Shown here: in pieces, positions 26,817 through 35,609 of the stretch
Position numbering within the stretch: position 1 is the first letter of the stretch
Layout: each line of letters begins with the position of its first letter
Assembly: GCF_003670115.1 (NCBI RefSeq)
Contig: NZ_QQTY01000006.1
Coordinates: 1-64,000, forward strand
Length of the DNA: 64,000 nucleotides
DNA from: Natronorubrum halophilum
GTDB taxonomy: Archaea; Halobacteriota; Halobacteria; Halobacteriales; Natrialbaceae
Direction of reading: 5' to 3'
Translations under genes and position numbers: made by a program
The notes under the pieces: generated by a model
What the model was told of the DNA's origin: nothing
Database searches by the model: none
Seen by the model: only the letters and a program-made list of their open reading frames with translations

Positions 26817-26999
26817 TTATTTCAAAAGAAAAACGAAGTCGTGGATGAAAAGCACCGTAGCTCCGAGACCAACTGTGACCAGTACAGTGATCACAGAGGA
26901 TGGCAGCGAGATAAAGGCGTCGAACTGTGTAAGGACCATGATCCCAAGCCAACCAAAGAGTTGGTACTCCGAAGGTATATCACCATTATATATCGTGCT
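26817..26999 (-). pseudogene. Remnant of a small membrane protein
   Basis: The minus strand reads DIPSEYQLFGWLGIMVLTQF, then DAFISLPSSVITVLVTVGLG and FIHDFVFLLK to a stop at 26817. This has convincing membrane-protein composition with two helices. There is a stop upstream at about 27025 and no ATG or GTG before the conserved-looking part, so the N-terminus seems lost. A TTG start within the frame cannot be excluded. Confidence 0.35.
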
Positions 27000-27245
27000 G
27001 TAATAATCAAAAGTGGTGCGACGATACTAAGTCTAATCACCTATCTCACCGGCATCAAGATACTCTTTCACTCCATTACAGTCCTGATGCCAGAGGTCGC
27101 CACACGAGTTGGACGACCGTCGGCGCGTGGTAGGTCGGCCCGTCGGTGAGTGCGGTCTTGTTTCTACTTAGAAATAATCTGAAATATTTGTATATATTAG
27201 TAAATATAGACATTATACAAGTTAATTACGATTGCAGTCGGGTCA

Positions 27246-28166
27246 GTGAATGTGATTCGACAGAAACTCCTGACAGCAGTCATGGTCGTAGCGCTCGTTG
27301 CAACTGGAATGACGGCCTCGGCAGGGGCGGTCACGGCACCGTCAGTCGAGACGACGACCTCGATCAGCGAGTCGACGACAGTGACGGTGACGAACGTCGT
27401 CGACGGCGACACAATCGACATCGAATACCAGAATGGCTCGACCGATACCGTTCGCCTACTGGGTGTCGATACACCAGAAACGTACGGATCGGTCTCGCCC
27501 GGTGAATTCGAGGGCGTGCCGGACACGCAGGCGGGCCGTGAGTGCCTGCAACCCGCGGGTGAGAACGCGAGTGCGTACGCGACTGACCAACTCGCTGGCC
27601 AAACGGTCACACTGCAGTTCGACAGCCAGGCGGACCGACGCGGTGACTACGGCCGTCTGCTCGCGTACGTACAGGTCGACGGTTCGAACTTCAACTACGA
27701 TCTCGTGGAGCGGGGCCACGCCCGGGTCTACGACAGTACGTTCTCCCAGAGCGATTCGTTCTACAGCGCCGAATCGACGGCTCAGTCCGCCGAGCGAAAC
27801 GCCTGGTCGTGTCGGACGCCGAACGATGACGACGGGTCGTCGGGTGGGGACGCAAGTGCGCTCACTATCGATTGGGTCAACGCAGAAGCGAGTTCCCTCA
27901 ACGACGAACGTGTGAAGATCACCAACACCGGCAGTAGTTCGATCGACCTCGACGGGTTCACACTCTCCGATGAAGCGGGTTATAGCCACACGTTTGCGGG
28001 GTTTACGCTCGGCGCCAGTGACTCGGTGTACGTCCACACTGGTAGTGGAACCAACGACGCCGACGACCGCTACATGGGCTACGGGACCGAGATCTGGAAC
28101 GACGACGGTGACACGGCGACGGTGCAGACGGCAGTCGGGACGACTGTCGCCCAACTCGCGTACTAA
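27246..28166 (+). CDS. Secreted thermonuclease (SNase-like) with lamin-tail domain
   Basis: The 306-residue product has a signal peptide (LLTAVMVVALVATGMTASAGA). An SNase-like domain covers about residues 45 to 190: TVTNVVDGDTIDI, TVRLLGVDTPET with Arg, Asp and Glu of the active site, and DRRGDYGRLLAYV with the second Arg. The acidic linker is Ser/Gly/Asp-rich. A lamin-tail beta-sandwich follows (LTIDWVNAEA, VKITNTGSSSIDLDGFTLSD, WNDDGDTATV). SNase enzymes cut DNA and RNA using calcium, and the added lamin-tail domain is common in extracellular nucleases. It starts at GTG 27246, as no ATG lies before the signal peptide. It is probably used for nutrient scavenging outside the cell. Confidence 0.85.
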   Translation: MNVIRQKLLTAVMVVALVATGMTASAGAVTAPSVETTTSISESTTVTVTNVVDGDTIDIEYQNGSTDTVRLLGVDTPETYGSVSPGEFEGVPDTQAGRECLQPAGENASAYATDQLAGQTVTLQFDSQADRRGDYGRLLAYVQVDGSNFNYDLVERGHARVYDSTFSQSDSFYSAESTAQSAERNAWSCRTPNDDDGSSGGDASALTIDWVNAEASSLNDERVKITNTGSSSIDLDGFTLSDEAGYSHTFAGFTLGASDSVYVHTGSGTNDADDRYMGYGTEIWNDDGDTATVQTAVGTTVAQLAY

Positions 28167-28400
28167 AGCGAGCGTGGCAGCTCATTTTTCAGACGTCTCG
28201 GCGGCGGGTCAGGTGGTGGCGACCGCACTCGATAACGAGCGGTGAAAGCCTTCGGCCGCTCGACGTCCCGCAACCCACGCTGCACTCCTCGTACCTGCGG
28301 TGCTTGCGGGGTCGAGGGACGGCCTCGCCCTTTCTGAGTCCGCCAGGACGGTGGCTGCTTTGCCAAGCGCTGTAGCCGGATAACTAGTAGTACATAACGG

Positions 28401-28478
28401 CGCGCCCCGCTCGCCGCTGCCGCCCTCCGCGTCGCTCACGGCTTCGCCGTTCGCTTCGCTCGCGACCGACCATTCCGG
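28401..28478 (+). repeat. Copy 2 of the dispersed GC-rich repeat
   Basis: This block starts CGCGCCCCGCTCGCCGC and ends GACCGACCATTCCGG. It parallels 25887 to 25941 in the same orientation but is lengthened by about 22 bases of alternating TTCG/CGCTCGC units, which look like local duplication. Confidence 0.55.
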
Positions 28479-28666
28479 GCGGGCTTCCGCTCCAGTGGGT
28501 GCGGTTCCTGCCGGGCATCTGGTTTCGGCGCCAGCACCAAGCGCGCTTTCGGTTGCGTCTCCCTCGCTCCAGTGGTCGCTCGCTCGACGGACGCGAAACC
28601 GGCTTGTGTGCTGGCCGCTCGCTCCGGGCGGATCGATGCGCGGTGCTGGTTGGGTCTTCTCTATAG

Positions 28667-28719
28667 GCGCTCTCGCTCGCGCCCCACAGGGACGCGAGCG
28701 AAGGCGCGAGCGAGAGCGC
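28667..28719. repeat. 17-base perfect inverted repeat
   Basis: The left arm GCGCTCTCGCTCGCGCC (28667 to 28683) and right arm GGCGCGAGCGAGAGCGC (28703 to 28719) pair perfectly, with a 19-base loop that itself contains GCGAGCG. The structure ends four bases before an ATG at 28723. It could form a cruciform or an RNA hairpin occluding the start; no T-run follows, so an ordinary terminator is less likely. Confidence 0.6.
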
Positions 28720-28722
28720 GCG

Positions 28723-28791
28723 ATGGTTGAGTTGGTCGTTGTGGACAGCCACGGCTGGAGAGTCGTGGTGTCGGAAGAAGACGCCGAGTGA
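28723..28791 (+). CDS. 22-residue micro-frame after the inverted repeat
   Basis: The frame MVELVVVDSHGWRVVVSEED plus AE has the acidic beta-strand style of haloarchaeal proteins and ends 26 bases before the next ATG. It may be a genuine leader peptide or the relic of a longer domain. It has no support beyond composition. Confidence 0.2.
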   Translation: MVELVVVDSHGWRVVVSEEDAE

Positions 28792-28817
28792 GCGCCTTCG
28801 GAGCTGTGCTAACTCCA

Positions 28818-29450
28818 ATGTCTAGTAAGAATTCAGTCAGTAAGGTCGTTTCGGTGGATGAACAGGCATACGAACAGGAGCAGGCTCGAGACGAGCACGA
28901 GGACGTCGTCGACGAGACGCCAACGTTCCAGGCAACGGTTGAAATGGAAATCCAGGCGAAGGTGGATGCGAACCACCCTGACGGAATCGTCGATACGAAC
29001 GATAATCGGATCTACGGCGCGACCTTGGCCCAAGAAGAGCGGATTCGGGCTCGAGAGGAAGAACTCGAACGCATCAGTGCCCAGGCCGAGTTCGGTCAGC
29101 AGCAGGGACGAGCGAAACGAGCGCGAGAGATCGCTGCAAAACAGAGCGCAGAGCGGCGTGACCGCTTCCAGAAGCGGGCAGCAAGTGTGGACCCGATGGC
29201 AGACCCGGAGCGGCCGGATCCTCGAACAGAACTCACACAGGAGGAGCTAGCGGCCGTGAACGAGCAGTCGATGCGGTTGACCGAGCAGCTCAATGGCTAC
29301 TCTCAGCGCTGGATGGGCGAAATCTCGTACTCAACAACGAAGCGCTTGCTCGGCGATGCCATGCGAGCGCTGGGCTGGTATCGCCAGTTCCGTGAAATTG
29401 TTCTCATGTTCGCCATCATCAACATAGAAAAGCTCTGTGAGCCACTCTGA
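28818..29450 (+). CDS. Coiled-coil protein fused to an IS5 transposase tail
   Basis: The first 160 residues are acidic and helical with a Gln/Arg/Glu-rich coiled coil (ERIRAREEELERISAQAEFG and RDRFQKRAASVDPMADPERP), resembling plasmid-borne haloarchaeal proteins of unknown function. From about residue 165 the wording changes to ISYSTTKRLLGDAMRALGWY and FREIVLMFAIINIEKL, which is the C-terminal end of an IS5-type transposase. The reading frame stays open through the junction near 29305, so a chimeric protein of 210 residues may be made, but the original C-terminus is lost. The Met at 28818 is chosen. Confidence 0.5.
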   Translation: MSSKNSVSKVVSVDEQAYEQEQARDEHEDVVDETPTFQATVEMEIQAKVDANHPDGIVDTNDNRIYGATLAQEERIRAREEELERISAQAEFGQQQGRAKRAREIAAKQSAERRDRFQKRAASVDPMADPERPDPRTELTQEELAAVNEQSMRLTEQLNGYSQRWMGEISYSTTKRLLGDAMRALGWYRQFREIVLMFAIINIEKLCEPL

Positions 29451-29691
29451 CTACCATTCAGCAGCTATTCAACAAAGCAGAAAATGCAGAGCTGGGAGAA
29501 ACACCCCACATTATCGATTCAGTCTAAAACAAGTAGTGGATTGATGCTCCGTTGCTTCTCCTCCTCTTCTAAACCTTTTTTATCGAGAAGCGCTGCCATG
29601 AACTGGCCTCCGGAACTGGCTTAAAACCTGGGGAGAATCAGTAAGTACAGATCTTTCAGAGATGGAGGGTTGTCGAGGCAGCCGGTAAGCT

Positions 29692-31410
29692 ATGAATCTG
29701 TCAACATCGAGTTTCAAGCAGTTTGGGGATGGAATACCTACAAAGATCATACTGACTACGTTCTTTCTTCCGTTAACCGGCTTTATTTTGATGTATGCAA
29801 CCGGTTTCACCGGTTCGACGGAGAACACCCGCATGTTCTTGAGTACGTTGGCTGGCGCTCAAGCAGGTATACTTGCTATCGTATTCTCTGTAACGGTGAT
29901 CGGCGTACAGTTAATCGCTACACGGTACTCGCCGAGGATGATCTCGCTCTTTACCGACTCCCCGATCTTCGTCTACACGTTCACACTATTCGTTCTATCC
30001 ATAGCCGTCGACCTTGGACTACTCTACACCGTTCCCAGTGATATGTCACAGATCCATGCTGCCGGTGTAGGGGCGGTATCCGGTCTAGGACTTGCTACAG
30101 CAGTCACATTACTCATCTTCGTCAGGACCGCAATCAAGCAAAGCACACCTGATGGAGCTATCGATGCCTTCGTATCGGATATGACCTCTGAGAAGTACCT
30201 TGACCAGGTCAAAAGATCAGTCGAAAACGGTTCGGAGACCGCCCACCCGATGCACCCGTTATACAACCTGACCATGAATGCTCTCTCCGACGGAGAACAC
30301 GTAACTGCCGGAAAAGCGGTGCAAGAGTACGGGGAACTCGTTGAAGACGTTCTAAAAGAGTTAGACGAGGAAGACGTGTTTTCAGATGATCGGAAGGTAG
30401 CTATCCAGTTGTTCAAACCGGTTTTCAAAGAACATCTCCACGGAATTGCCTTACATGCGGAAGAAAAAGAAGAGAACCGGATCGTCAGCGACGCCATAGA
30501 ACTCCAGTACAAACTCGGGAAGAAAGGACTGGACCTCTCCACCGATACCGTGACTCGTGACGCGCAGTTCGGGCTTTCAGACGTCCTCCGGGATGCACCG
30601 GTCGACACAGGCAGCTACATATCGAACAGCAACGCCTGGAAACAGCTCGGCCAGTTGCTAGTCGATGCCTCAGAAAGACCGGAACCCGGAGCTGTTCGGA
30701 ACATCGCATCCTCCATCGATCAAAACGTTTCACGTCAGATCTGGAAAGTCAGCAATGTACTCCGGTACCACCACTCCATGATGCGTCTCTACAGCCATAT
30801 GGAGAACAGCCACAAAGCCCTTCTGGACCACTACGGCGAGGAACTCTCTAAGGTGGATATGGAGTGGCAGTACGAACACGTGCCAGACAATACGCCGGGC
30901 AGAGAAAGGATTATGGCGGTCTTCAAACTGAGACAAGCACTGTTCAGCACCACAGAAACATTCCTCCGATACAGTGAACAGGAAGATCAGAGCCCGATTA
31001 AGGTTGGAGACCTCAAAGACAGTTGGAAAAACATCTGCGTCCAGACATCCAAATCACCTGCTGAAGACTATGCCATTTCTCTCTGCCAAGCACTGATCGA
31101 GATCGCAGTCATCGACCACCACCACGATCCAACCGGTATCCCTTGGAGCGATACAATCGCCCGGGTCAAGCACAAAGGCGACCCTGAGATCGTCGACAAA
31201 GCCTTCAACCGTATATTCCAGTACAGCTACGTCGAAGAAGAACCAGGTCTACTGATCGCTGGAGAAACCGAGGAACGGTACCAAACCTACTACTGCAACC
31301 AGCTCAACATCGAAGACTACCAGCCACTAAACACTGTGCCAGGAATTGACAGAACACTCGACGATATTCAAAGGGCAACGGACGAACGGTACAACACATT
31401 GAGGAGCTAA
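29692..31410 (+). CDS. DUF2254-like large membrane protein
   Basis: The 572-residue product has four transmembrane helices in its first 160 residues (ILTTFFLPLTGFILMYA, AGILAIVFSVTVIGVQLIA, IFVYTFTLFVLSIAVDLGLL and VSGLGLATAVTLLIFV), followed by a long soluble helical domain. The segment with SVTVIGVQLIATRYSPRMI is what I associate with DUF2254 predicted membrane proteins. The cytoplasmic part has no recognised catalytic motif. It stands alone at the border of the defence island, so a membrane-acting defence role is possible but unproven. Confidence 0.6.
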   Translation: MNLSTSSFKQFGDGIPTKIILTTFFLPLTGFILMYATGFTGSTENTRMFLSTLAGAQAGILAIVFSVTVIGVQLIATRYSPRMISLFTDSPIFVYTFTLFVLSIAVDLGLLYTVPSDMSQIHAAGVGAVSGLGLATAVTLLIFVRTAIKQSTPDGAIDAFVSDMTSEKYLDQVKRSVENGSETAHPMHPLYNLTMNALSDGEHVTAGKAVQEYGELVEDVLKELDEEDVFSDDRKVAIQLFKPVFKEHLHGIALHAEEKEENRIVSDAIELQYKLGKKGLDLSTDTVTRDAQFGLSDVLRDAPVDTGSYISNSNAWKQLGQLLVDASERPEPGAVRNIASSIDQNVSRQIWKVSNVLRYHHSMMRLYSHMENSHKALLDHYGEELSKVDMEWQYEHVPDNTPGRERIMAVFKLRQALFSTTETFLRYSEQEDQSPIKVGDLKDSWKNICVQTSKSPAEDYAISLCQALIEIAVIDHHHDPTGIPWSDTIARVKHKGDPEIVDKAFNRIFQYSYVEEEPGLLIAGETEERYQTYYCNQLNIEDYQPLNTVPGIDRTLDDIQRATDERYNTLRS

Positions 31411-31453
31411 GCGCCAATAAGGTCTTCCTCAAAAAATAGATGATCGGTATCGG

Positions 31454-31684
31454 GGCACTGTCTAGATAAGGAAAACCGCAAGAGAGAACGATGACAAAAT
31501 GACAGGATCGGTTGTAAAACCACCATCTGTGATCTGATATAACGAGATCCTGTTCCACGAGCAGCGAACCTTCGACTGCTTCAGCAAACGTCTCAGAAGA
31601 AGTGATGATTATAGATCATACGGTACTGCTGCGACAGGAGCTGAAACGCCGTTCTACACCAGAAGCGCTTAACTAGACAGTGCC
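31454..31684. mobile_element. IS6-type end pair (MITE-like or IS remnant)
   Basis: GGCACTGTCTAG at 31454 and its exact complement CTAGACAGTGCC at 31673 bound 231 bases without a gene. The same CTAGACAGTGCC forms the right end of the IS6 transposase remnant at 37388. No matching 8-base target duplication is visible outside the two ends, so this may be two fused ends left after recombination rather than a cleanly transposed miniature element. Confidence 0.6.
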
Positions 31685-31940
31685 AGTTGCCGACGCATTT
31701 CATCAAGGCGACAAGTGATCTCTTCTACAGCTATATTTATTCTTCAGAGTGACCCCCTATCAAATCTGTGTCGACCTCTATCGGGGACGAATCGGTGAGG
31801 CGACGATGCTTTTGAAACAGGTGTGACTGCTTACCCGGCCCGGTGTTTCGGAGGCAGCTAACGTTGCCGTCGAACACCGAGGGTAACAAGGCTAGTTTAT
31901 CCGGAAAGTTTTCCCGCCTGCCCTTCGCGACCGGAAGTAG

Positions 31941-34900
31941 ATGGCAACCCAATATGTGGACACTACTTTGGATATCGATGCTGATCAATGGTACTACACG
32001 AAGTTCAGTGTTAAGCGGTATCGACAAACAGTTGAGTGGGAGAACGTCAAGGAAACCTTCGACCGGACCGCAGAGGCTGTCCGAGCCCTTCTGGAGGCGT
32101 ACCAATCGGCGGGCGTATTCGGGGATGCAGAGCTGACGGCACTCAAATCGACTACTTTGATATCCTCGGCTATCGGTGGGGAGGCCACCCGAGCGCAGTA
32201 CTTCGAAACTGATGGCGCTCGGGAAGAGTTGGAACGCGCAGCGGAGCTGGTGTCGGACGACACTGGAATCGTCGGTGGTATTCCCTACGATGCCTCCGTC
32301 GAGGGAACTCCAGCGGACACGCTACTCGATATCTTCGGGACACTCGTCGATGAAAACGCTGATGCGGAGGCGGTTGATTCGGCCGTGGAACGACTCCTCG
32401 ATCTCGACTTAGATAATGTCGGCGGGGCAACCCTCACGGCGCTCCTCTGTCTGCTCCGCCCGACGCGGTTTCCTATTGTCAATCAGCAGACTGTGAAGGT
32501 GTTCGATGCCTGTTTCGACATCCAGCTCTCGGCCAGTGCAGAAGACTATCTCGACAGTGTCGCACAATTCCACACGGTTCGCGAGGAGTTTGGATTCGAC
32601 GCCCATCTCCGGCAACTGGATTACTTTTGCTACTGGCTACGGGCGGAGGTTAGCCCGGAAGATTCGCCCCTCCCCAAGGACTTTGGCAACCGGAAGGTTT
32701 GGCAAATTAATGCGGGGCGATCTGATGTCGAGAAATCCGAGCCGGAACGGCTCTGGCCCGTGTGGCAGGAGCTGGGTTTATGTTCTATCGGTTGGGATAC
32801 AGGCCCGCTCGACGAACTTTCGGCAGCAGAAATCGAGACTGCAGCCGAGCAGTGGGATGGAGAGGAGGTAGATGACTACCTTCGGCGGTTCGGCAAGGAG
32901 ATGCAGCCTGGTCAGCTCGTCATCGCGAAGGACGGGGCCGATCTTCTCGGTATCGGTGTGACCCAGCGTGGTGGATACCACTACTGCCCAGAGGTCATCG
33001 ACGAACGGATCGAGGGTCCGGATACCGGACATGTTCACGCCTGGCCGGTAGATTGGGAGGTGATTCCCGATTCAGGGCTCGACCGAAACGTCGGCAATTG
33101 GGAACTCGAGACTGAGCTTTCTACACGGAAGACGCTCATCGGAACCGAGGCGTTCGAGGGCATCCGCTGGCAGTTAGCTGAGCGTGATCCGGGCCTGATT
33201 CCGGCATTAGGCGCCCTCGAGGAGACGTTGGTCGATCCACCAGTAGCAACCCTACCTGACGACTGCCAGACTGCAGAACGGTCTGTAGGCGGCTACTTCA
33301 TTCTTCAGACGGGAGATGACAAATGGGAAGATGACCTGACTGCCCAGTATCATTTCAAACTTGGCAATCCGGGAACACGACTCCTCTGGGAGGCCGAAAT
33401 GGCTCGTGTAGTCTATCTCGAAGATGGCGACCTCTACGCGACGGCCCGAGTCACGGACATCGAGCGCGAGGAACGCGACGATGAGGTCCACTGTTTCGCG
33501 TCCATCGAGGACTATGAGGAGATGCACCCAGTCGCTGTGAACGACATCCGAGGCGAACTCGACACATCGTTTTCTCTACAGCACTCAATCATCGAAATCT
33601 CGGACTCCGATTACCAGACTATCCTTGACCGAGGAATCAAGACCCACTACTTCTGGGTCAATTCCGCGACCGAGGGCTGGTATCATGACGGCGGGGAGGC
33701 GTTCTACACGACGAATACCAACGCTGGAACGCAACGCCGGAACCAATCGGTCTACGAACGGGCCCGACCAGGCGACGAGATTCTGATTTATCGGAACGCT
33801 CCCGCTCAGGCCATTGTCGGACGGGGTCACGTCGCGGAAGGGCTGCACGAGGAGGTGCCCGACGATGGAGACGAGCCCGTCGAGGGAATCACTCTCACCT
33901 GGGATGAGGCGTTAGACGGAGTTGACTGGAGTCGCTTGCAGTCGGTGCCCGAACTTGAGGAAAGCCCGGTGCTGGAGTCGGACAACAGCTACGTCATCAC
34001 TGAACTCGGTGAGCAGGAGTACGAGACTATCCTAGAGCTGGCTCGGGGGCGTGAGCGCAAGTACTACTGGGCCACCGCCAATCAGGACCTCTGGGACCTC
34101 GAAGCCGTGAAGCCTGGGGAGGAGATATTCTATACGGCCTACAACGAGGCCGGACGAAAACGGCGCCTCTTCGAATCATATGAAACCGCCCGGTCCGGGG
34201 ACCGGGTGTTGTTCTACCATTCCTCGCCGGTACAGCAGATAGTCGGCGAAGGTGTCGTGGTCGAAGGCCTCCATAAGGAGGAGCCGGAATTCCGCGACGA
34301 GCCAGTCGAGGGGCTCACGCTCCGCTACGAAAACTCACTGGCGCCCATCTCCTGGGAAACCGTTACCGAAATCGAGGAACTAACAGACTCTCGGGTACTC
34401 CGGAACAATGCACGGGGTGCCTTGTTCCCGCTGTCGGAAACGCAATTCAAGGCGACTCGGTCGGCTAGCGATATCGACATGCGAATCGAGGAGCTTCGAG
34501 ACCGCCTCTCGCCCCCCACGATAGCTATTGACTTCCCAAATGGCCTCTACTTCGAATCTAAGACGGAACTCGAGCGCCAAATCAAGGCCTCACTGAATTC
34601 TGGACAGCACATCATCTTCACCGGGCCGCCCGGGACGGGGAAGACCAAGCTGGCCAAGCACATCTGCGAACACGTCGTCGACGAGTACGGCGATTTCGTC
34701 GACGGCCACCGCTTCACCACTGCCACCGCCGAATGGACAACCTTCGACACCATCGGTGGCTATGTCCCGAACCGATCAGCTGAAGGCGACGAACTCGTCT
34801 TCCAGCCACGTATCTTTCTGGACTGTTTCCGGAAGGACGGCGCCATCCGCAACGAATGGCTTGTCATCGACGAGATCAACCGCTCAGATATCGACAAGGC

Positions 34901-35609
34901 CTTCGGCCAGCTATTCTCAGTACTCTCAGGTGATTCGGTCCAGCTCCCCTACGAGCGAAAGTCGCCCATCGAGATTGCCTCGCTGGATGCCAGCGACGCG
35001 GAGAATGAAGCCCGTCTGGAATCAGTTATCACTGACCCGGATACGTTCCCTGTGACGCCGTCGTGGCGGCTGCTTGCGACGATGAACACCTACGACAAGA
35101 CCTCGCTCTATGAGCTCTCCTATGCGTTCATGCGTCGGTTCAACTTCATACACGTCGGTGTCCCACCGCTGGCCGAAGATGGGGAGGTCCGGGTCTCACT
35201 GCTTGACCCCGAGTTCGACGAGAACTACGCAACGGAATGGATTGCCGAGGACGAGAGCCTACGGGAACCGCTAGAAGCAAGCTACGAACAGTTGGCTGTG
35301 GTCTGGCACAAAGTCAATAATCACCAGACCATCGGCCCATCCATCGTCCGGGACATCCTCGGGTATCTCGCAGCGGCCGGCCCAGCGACGCTTGAGGATC
35401 CGGGGCCAGCCCTAACGGACGCGGTCATCGCGCAAGTCTTCCCACAGCTCGAGGGGATGGCACCTCAGGAGCAACGGAGTCTCGTCGACGCGCTCACGGA
35501 TAAGGACGTTCCGACCGAGGACAACCCGGTCGACCTAACCCTCGAGAGAGAGCGGCTCGAGAGAAAGGCGGAGGACTTCTTCGACCTCCCGCCACGTAGC
35601 GATGAGTAA
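31941..35609 (+). CDS. mcrB: McrB-like AAA+ protein with tandem EVE-type domains
   Basis: The protein has 1222 residues. A helical N-terminus (1 to 240) is followed by RKVWQINAGRSD...LCSIGWD (250 to 400), an EVE-like segment, and a further beta domain (435 to 560). Two clearly repeated EVE-type modules come next: YFWVNSATEGWYHDG from about 567 and YYWATANQDLWDLE from about 707, each with an RPGDxxxIY/RSGDRVLFY strand and a GEG/GRG-HVAEGLHEE end. The McrB AAA+ motor has Walker A GPPGTGKT at 895 to 902, WLVIDEINRSDIDKAFGQ and LLATMNTYD. EVE/YTH-like domains bind modified bases, so this subunit would recognise modified DNA and drive McrC. It overlaps mcrC by 8 bases. Confidence 0.85.
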   Translation: MATQYVDTTLDIDADQWYYTKFSVKRYRQTVEWENVKETFDRTAEAVRALLEAYQSAGVFGDAELTALKSTTLISSAIGGEATRAQYFETDGAREELERAAELVSDDTGIVGGIPYDASVEGTPADTLLDIFGTLVDENADAEAVDSAVERLLDLDLDNVGGATLTALLCLLRPTRFPIVNQQTVKVFDACFDIQLSASAEDYLDSVAQFHTVREEFGFDAHLRQLDYFCYWLRAEVSPEDSPLPKDFGNRKVWQINAGRSDVEKSEPERLWPVWQELGLCSIGWDTGPLDELSAAEIETAAEQWDGEEVDDYLRRFGKEMQPGQLVIAKDGADLLGIGVTQRGGYHYCPEVIDERIEGPDTGHVHAWPVDWEVIPDSGLDRNVGNWELETELSTRKTLIGTEAFEGIRWQLAERDPGLIPALGALEETLVDPPVATLPDDCQTAERSVGGYFILQTGDDKWEDDLTAQYHFKLGNPGTRLLWEAEMARVVYLEDGDLYATARVTDIEREERDDEVHCFASIEDYEEMHPVAVNDIRGELDTSFSLQHSIIEISDSDYQTILDRGIKTHYFWVNSATEGWYHDGGEAFYTTNTNAGTQRRNQSVYERARPGDEILIYRNAPAQAIVGRGHVAEGLHEEVPDDGDEPVEGITLTWDEALDGVDWSRLQSVPELEESPVLESDNSYVITELGEQEYETILELARGRERKYYWATANQDLWDLEAVKPGEEIFYTAYNEAGRKRRLFESYETARSGDRVLFYHSSPVQQIVGEGVVVEGLHKEEPEFRDEPVEGLTLRYENSLAPISWETVTEIEELTDSRVLRNNARGALFPLSETQFKATRSASDIDMRIEELRDRLSPPTIAIDFPNGLYFESKTELERQIKASLNSGQHIIFTGPPGTGKTKLAKHICEHVVDEYGDFVDGHRFTTATAEWTTFDTIGGYVPNRSAEGDELVFQPRIFLDCFRKDGAIRNEWLVIDEINRSDIDKAFGQLFSVLSGDSVQLPYERKSPIEIASLDASDAENEARLESVITDPDTFPVTPSWRLLATMNTYDKTSLYELSYAFMRRFNFIHVGVPPLAEDGEVRVSLLDPEFDENYATEWIAEDESLREPLEASYEQLAVVWHKVNNHQTIGPSIVRDILGYLAAAGPATLEDPGPALTDAVIAQVFPQLEGMAPQEQRSLVDALTDKDVPTEDNPVDLTLERERLERKAEDFFDLPPRSDE

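Larger units (their letters stand above)
28167..28722. other. Non-coding region with dispersed repeat and long inverted repeat
   Basis: The 550 bases downstream of the nuclease gene hold no supported gene; the long open frames are Arg/Ser-rich artefacts of high GC. It contains copy 2 of the dispersed repeat (28401 to 28478), many CGCTCGC/GCGAGCG half-palindromes and, at its end, a 17-base perfect inverted repeat. Confidence 0.45.
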
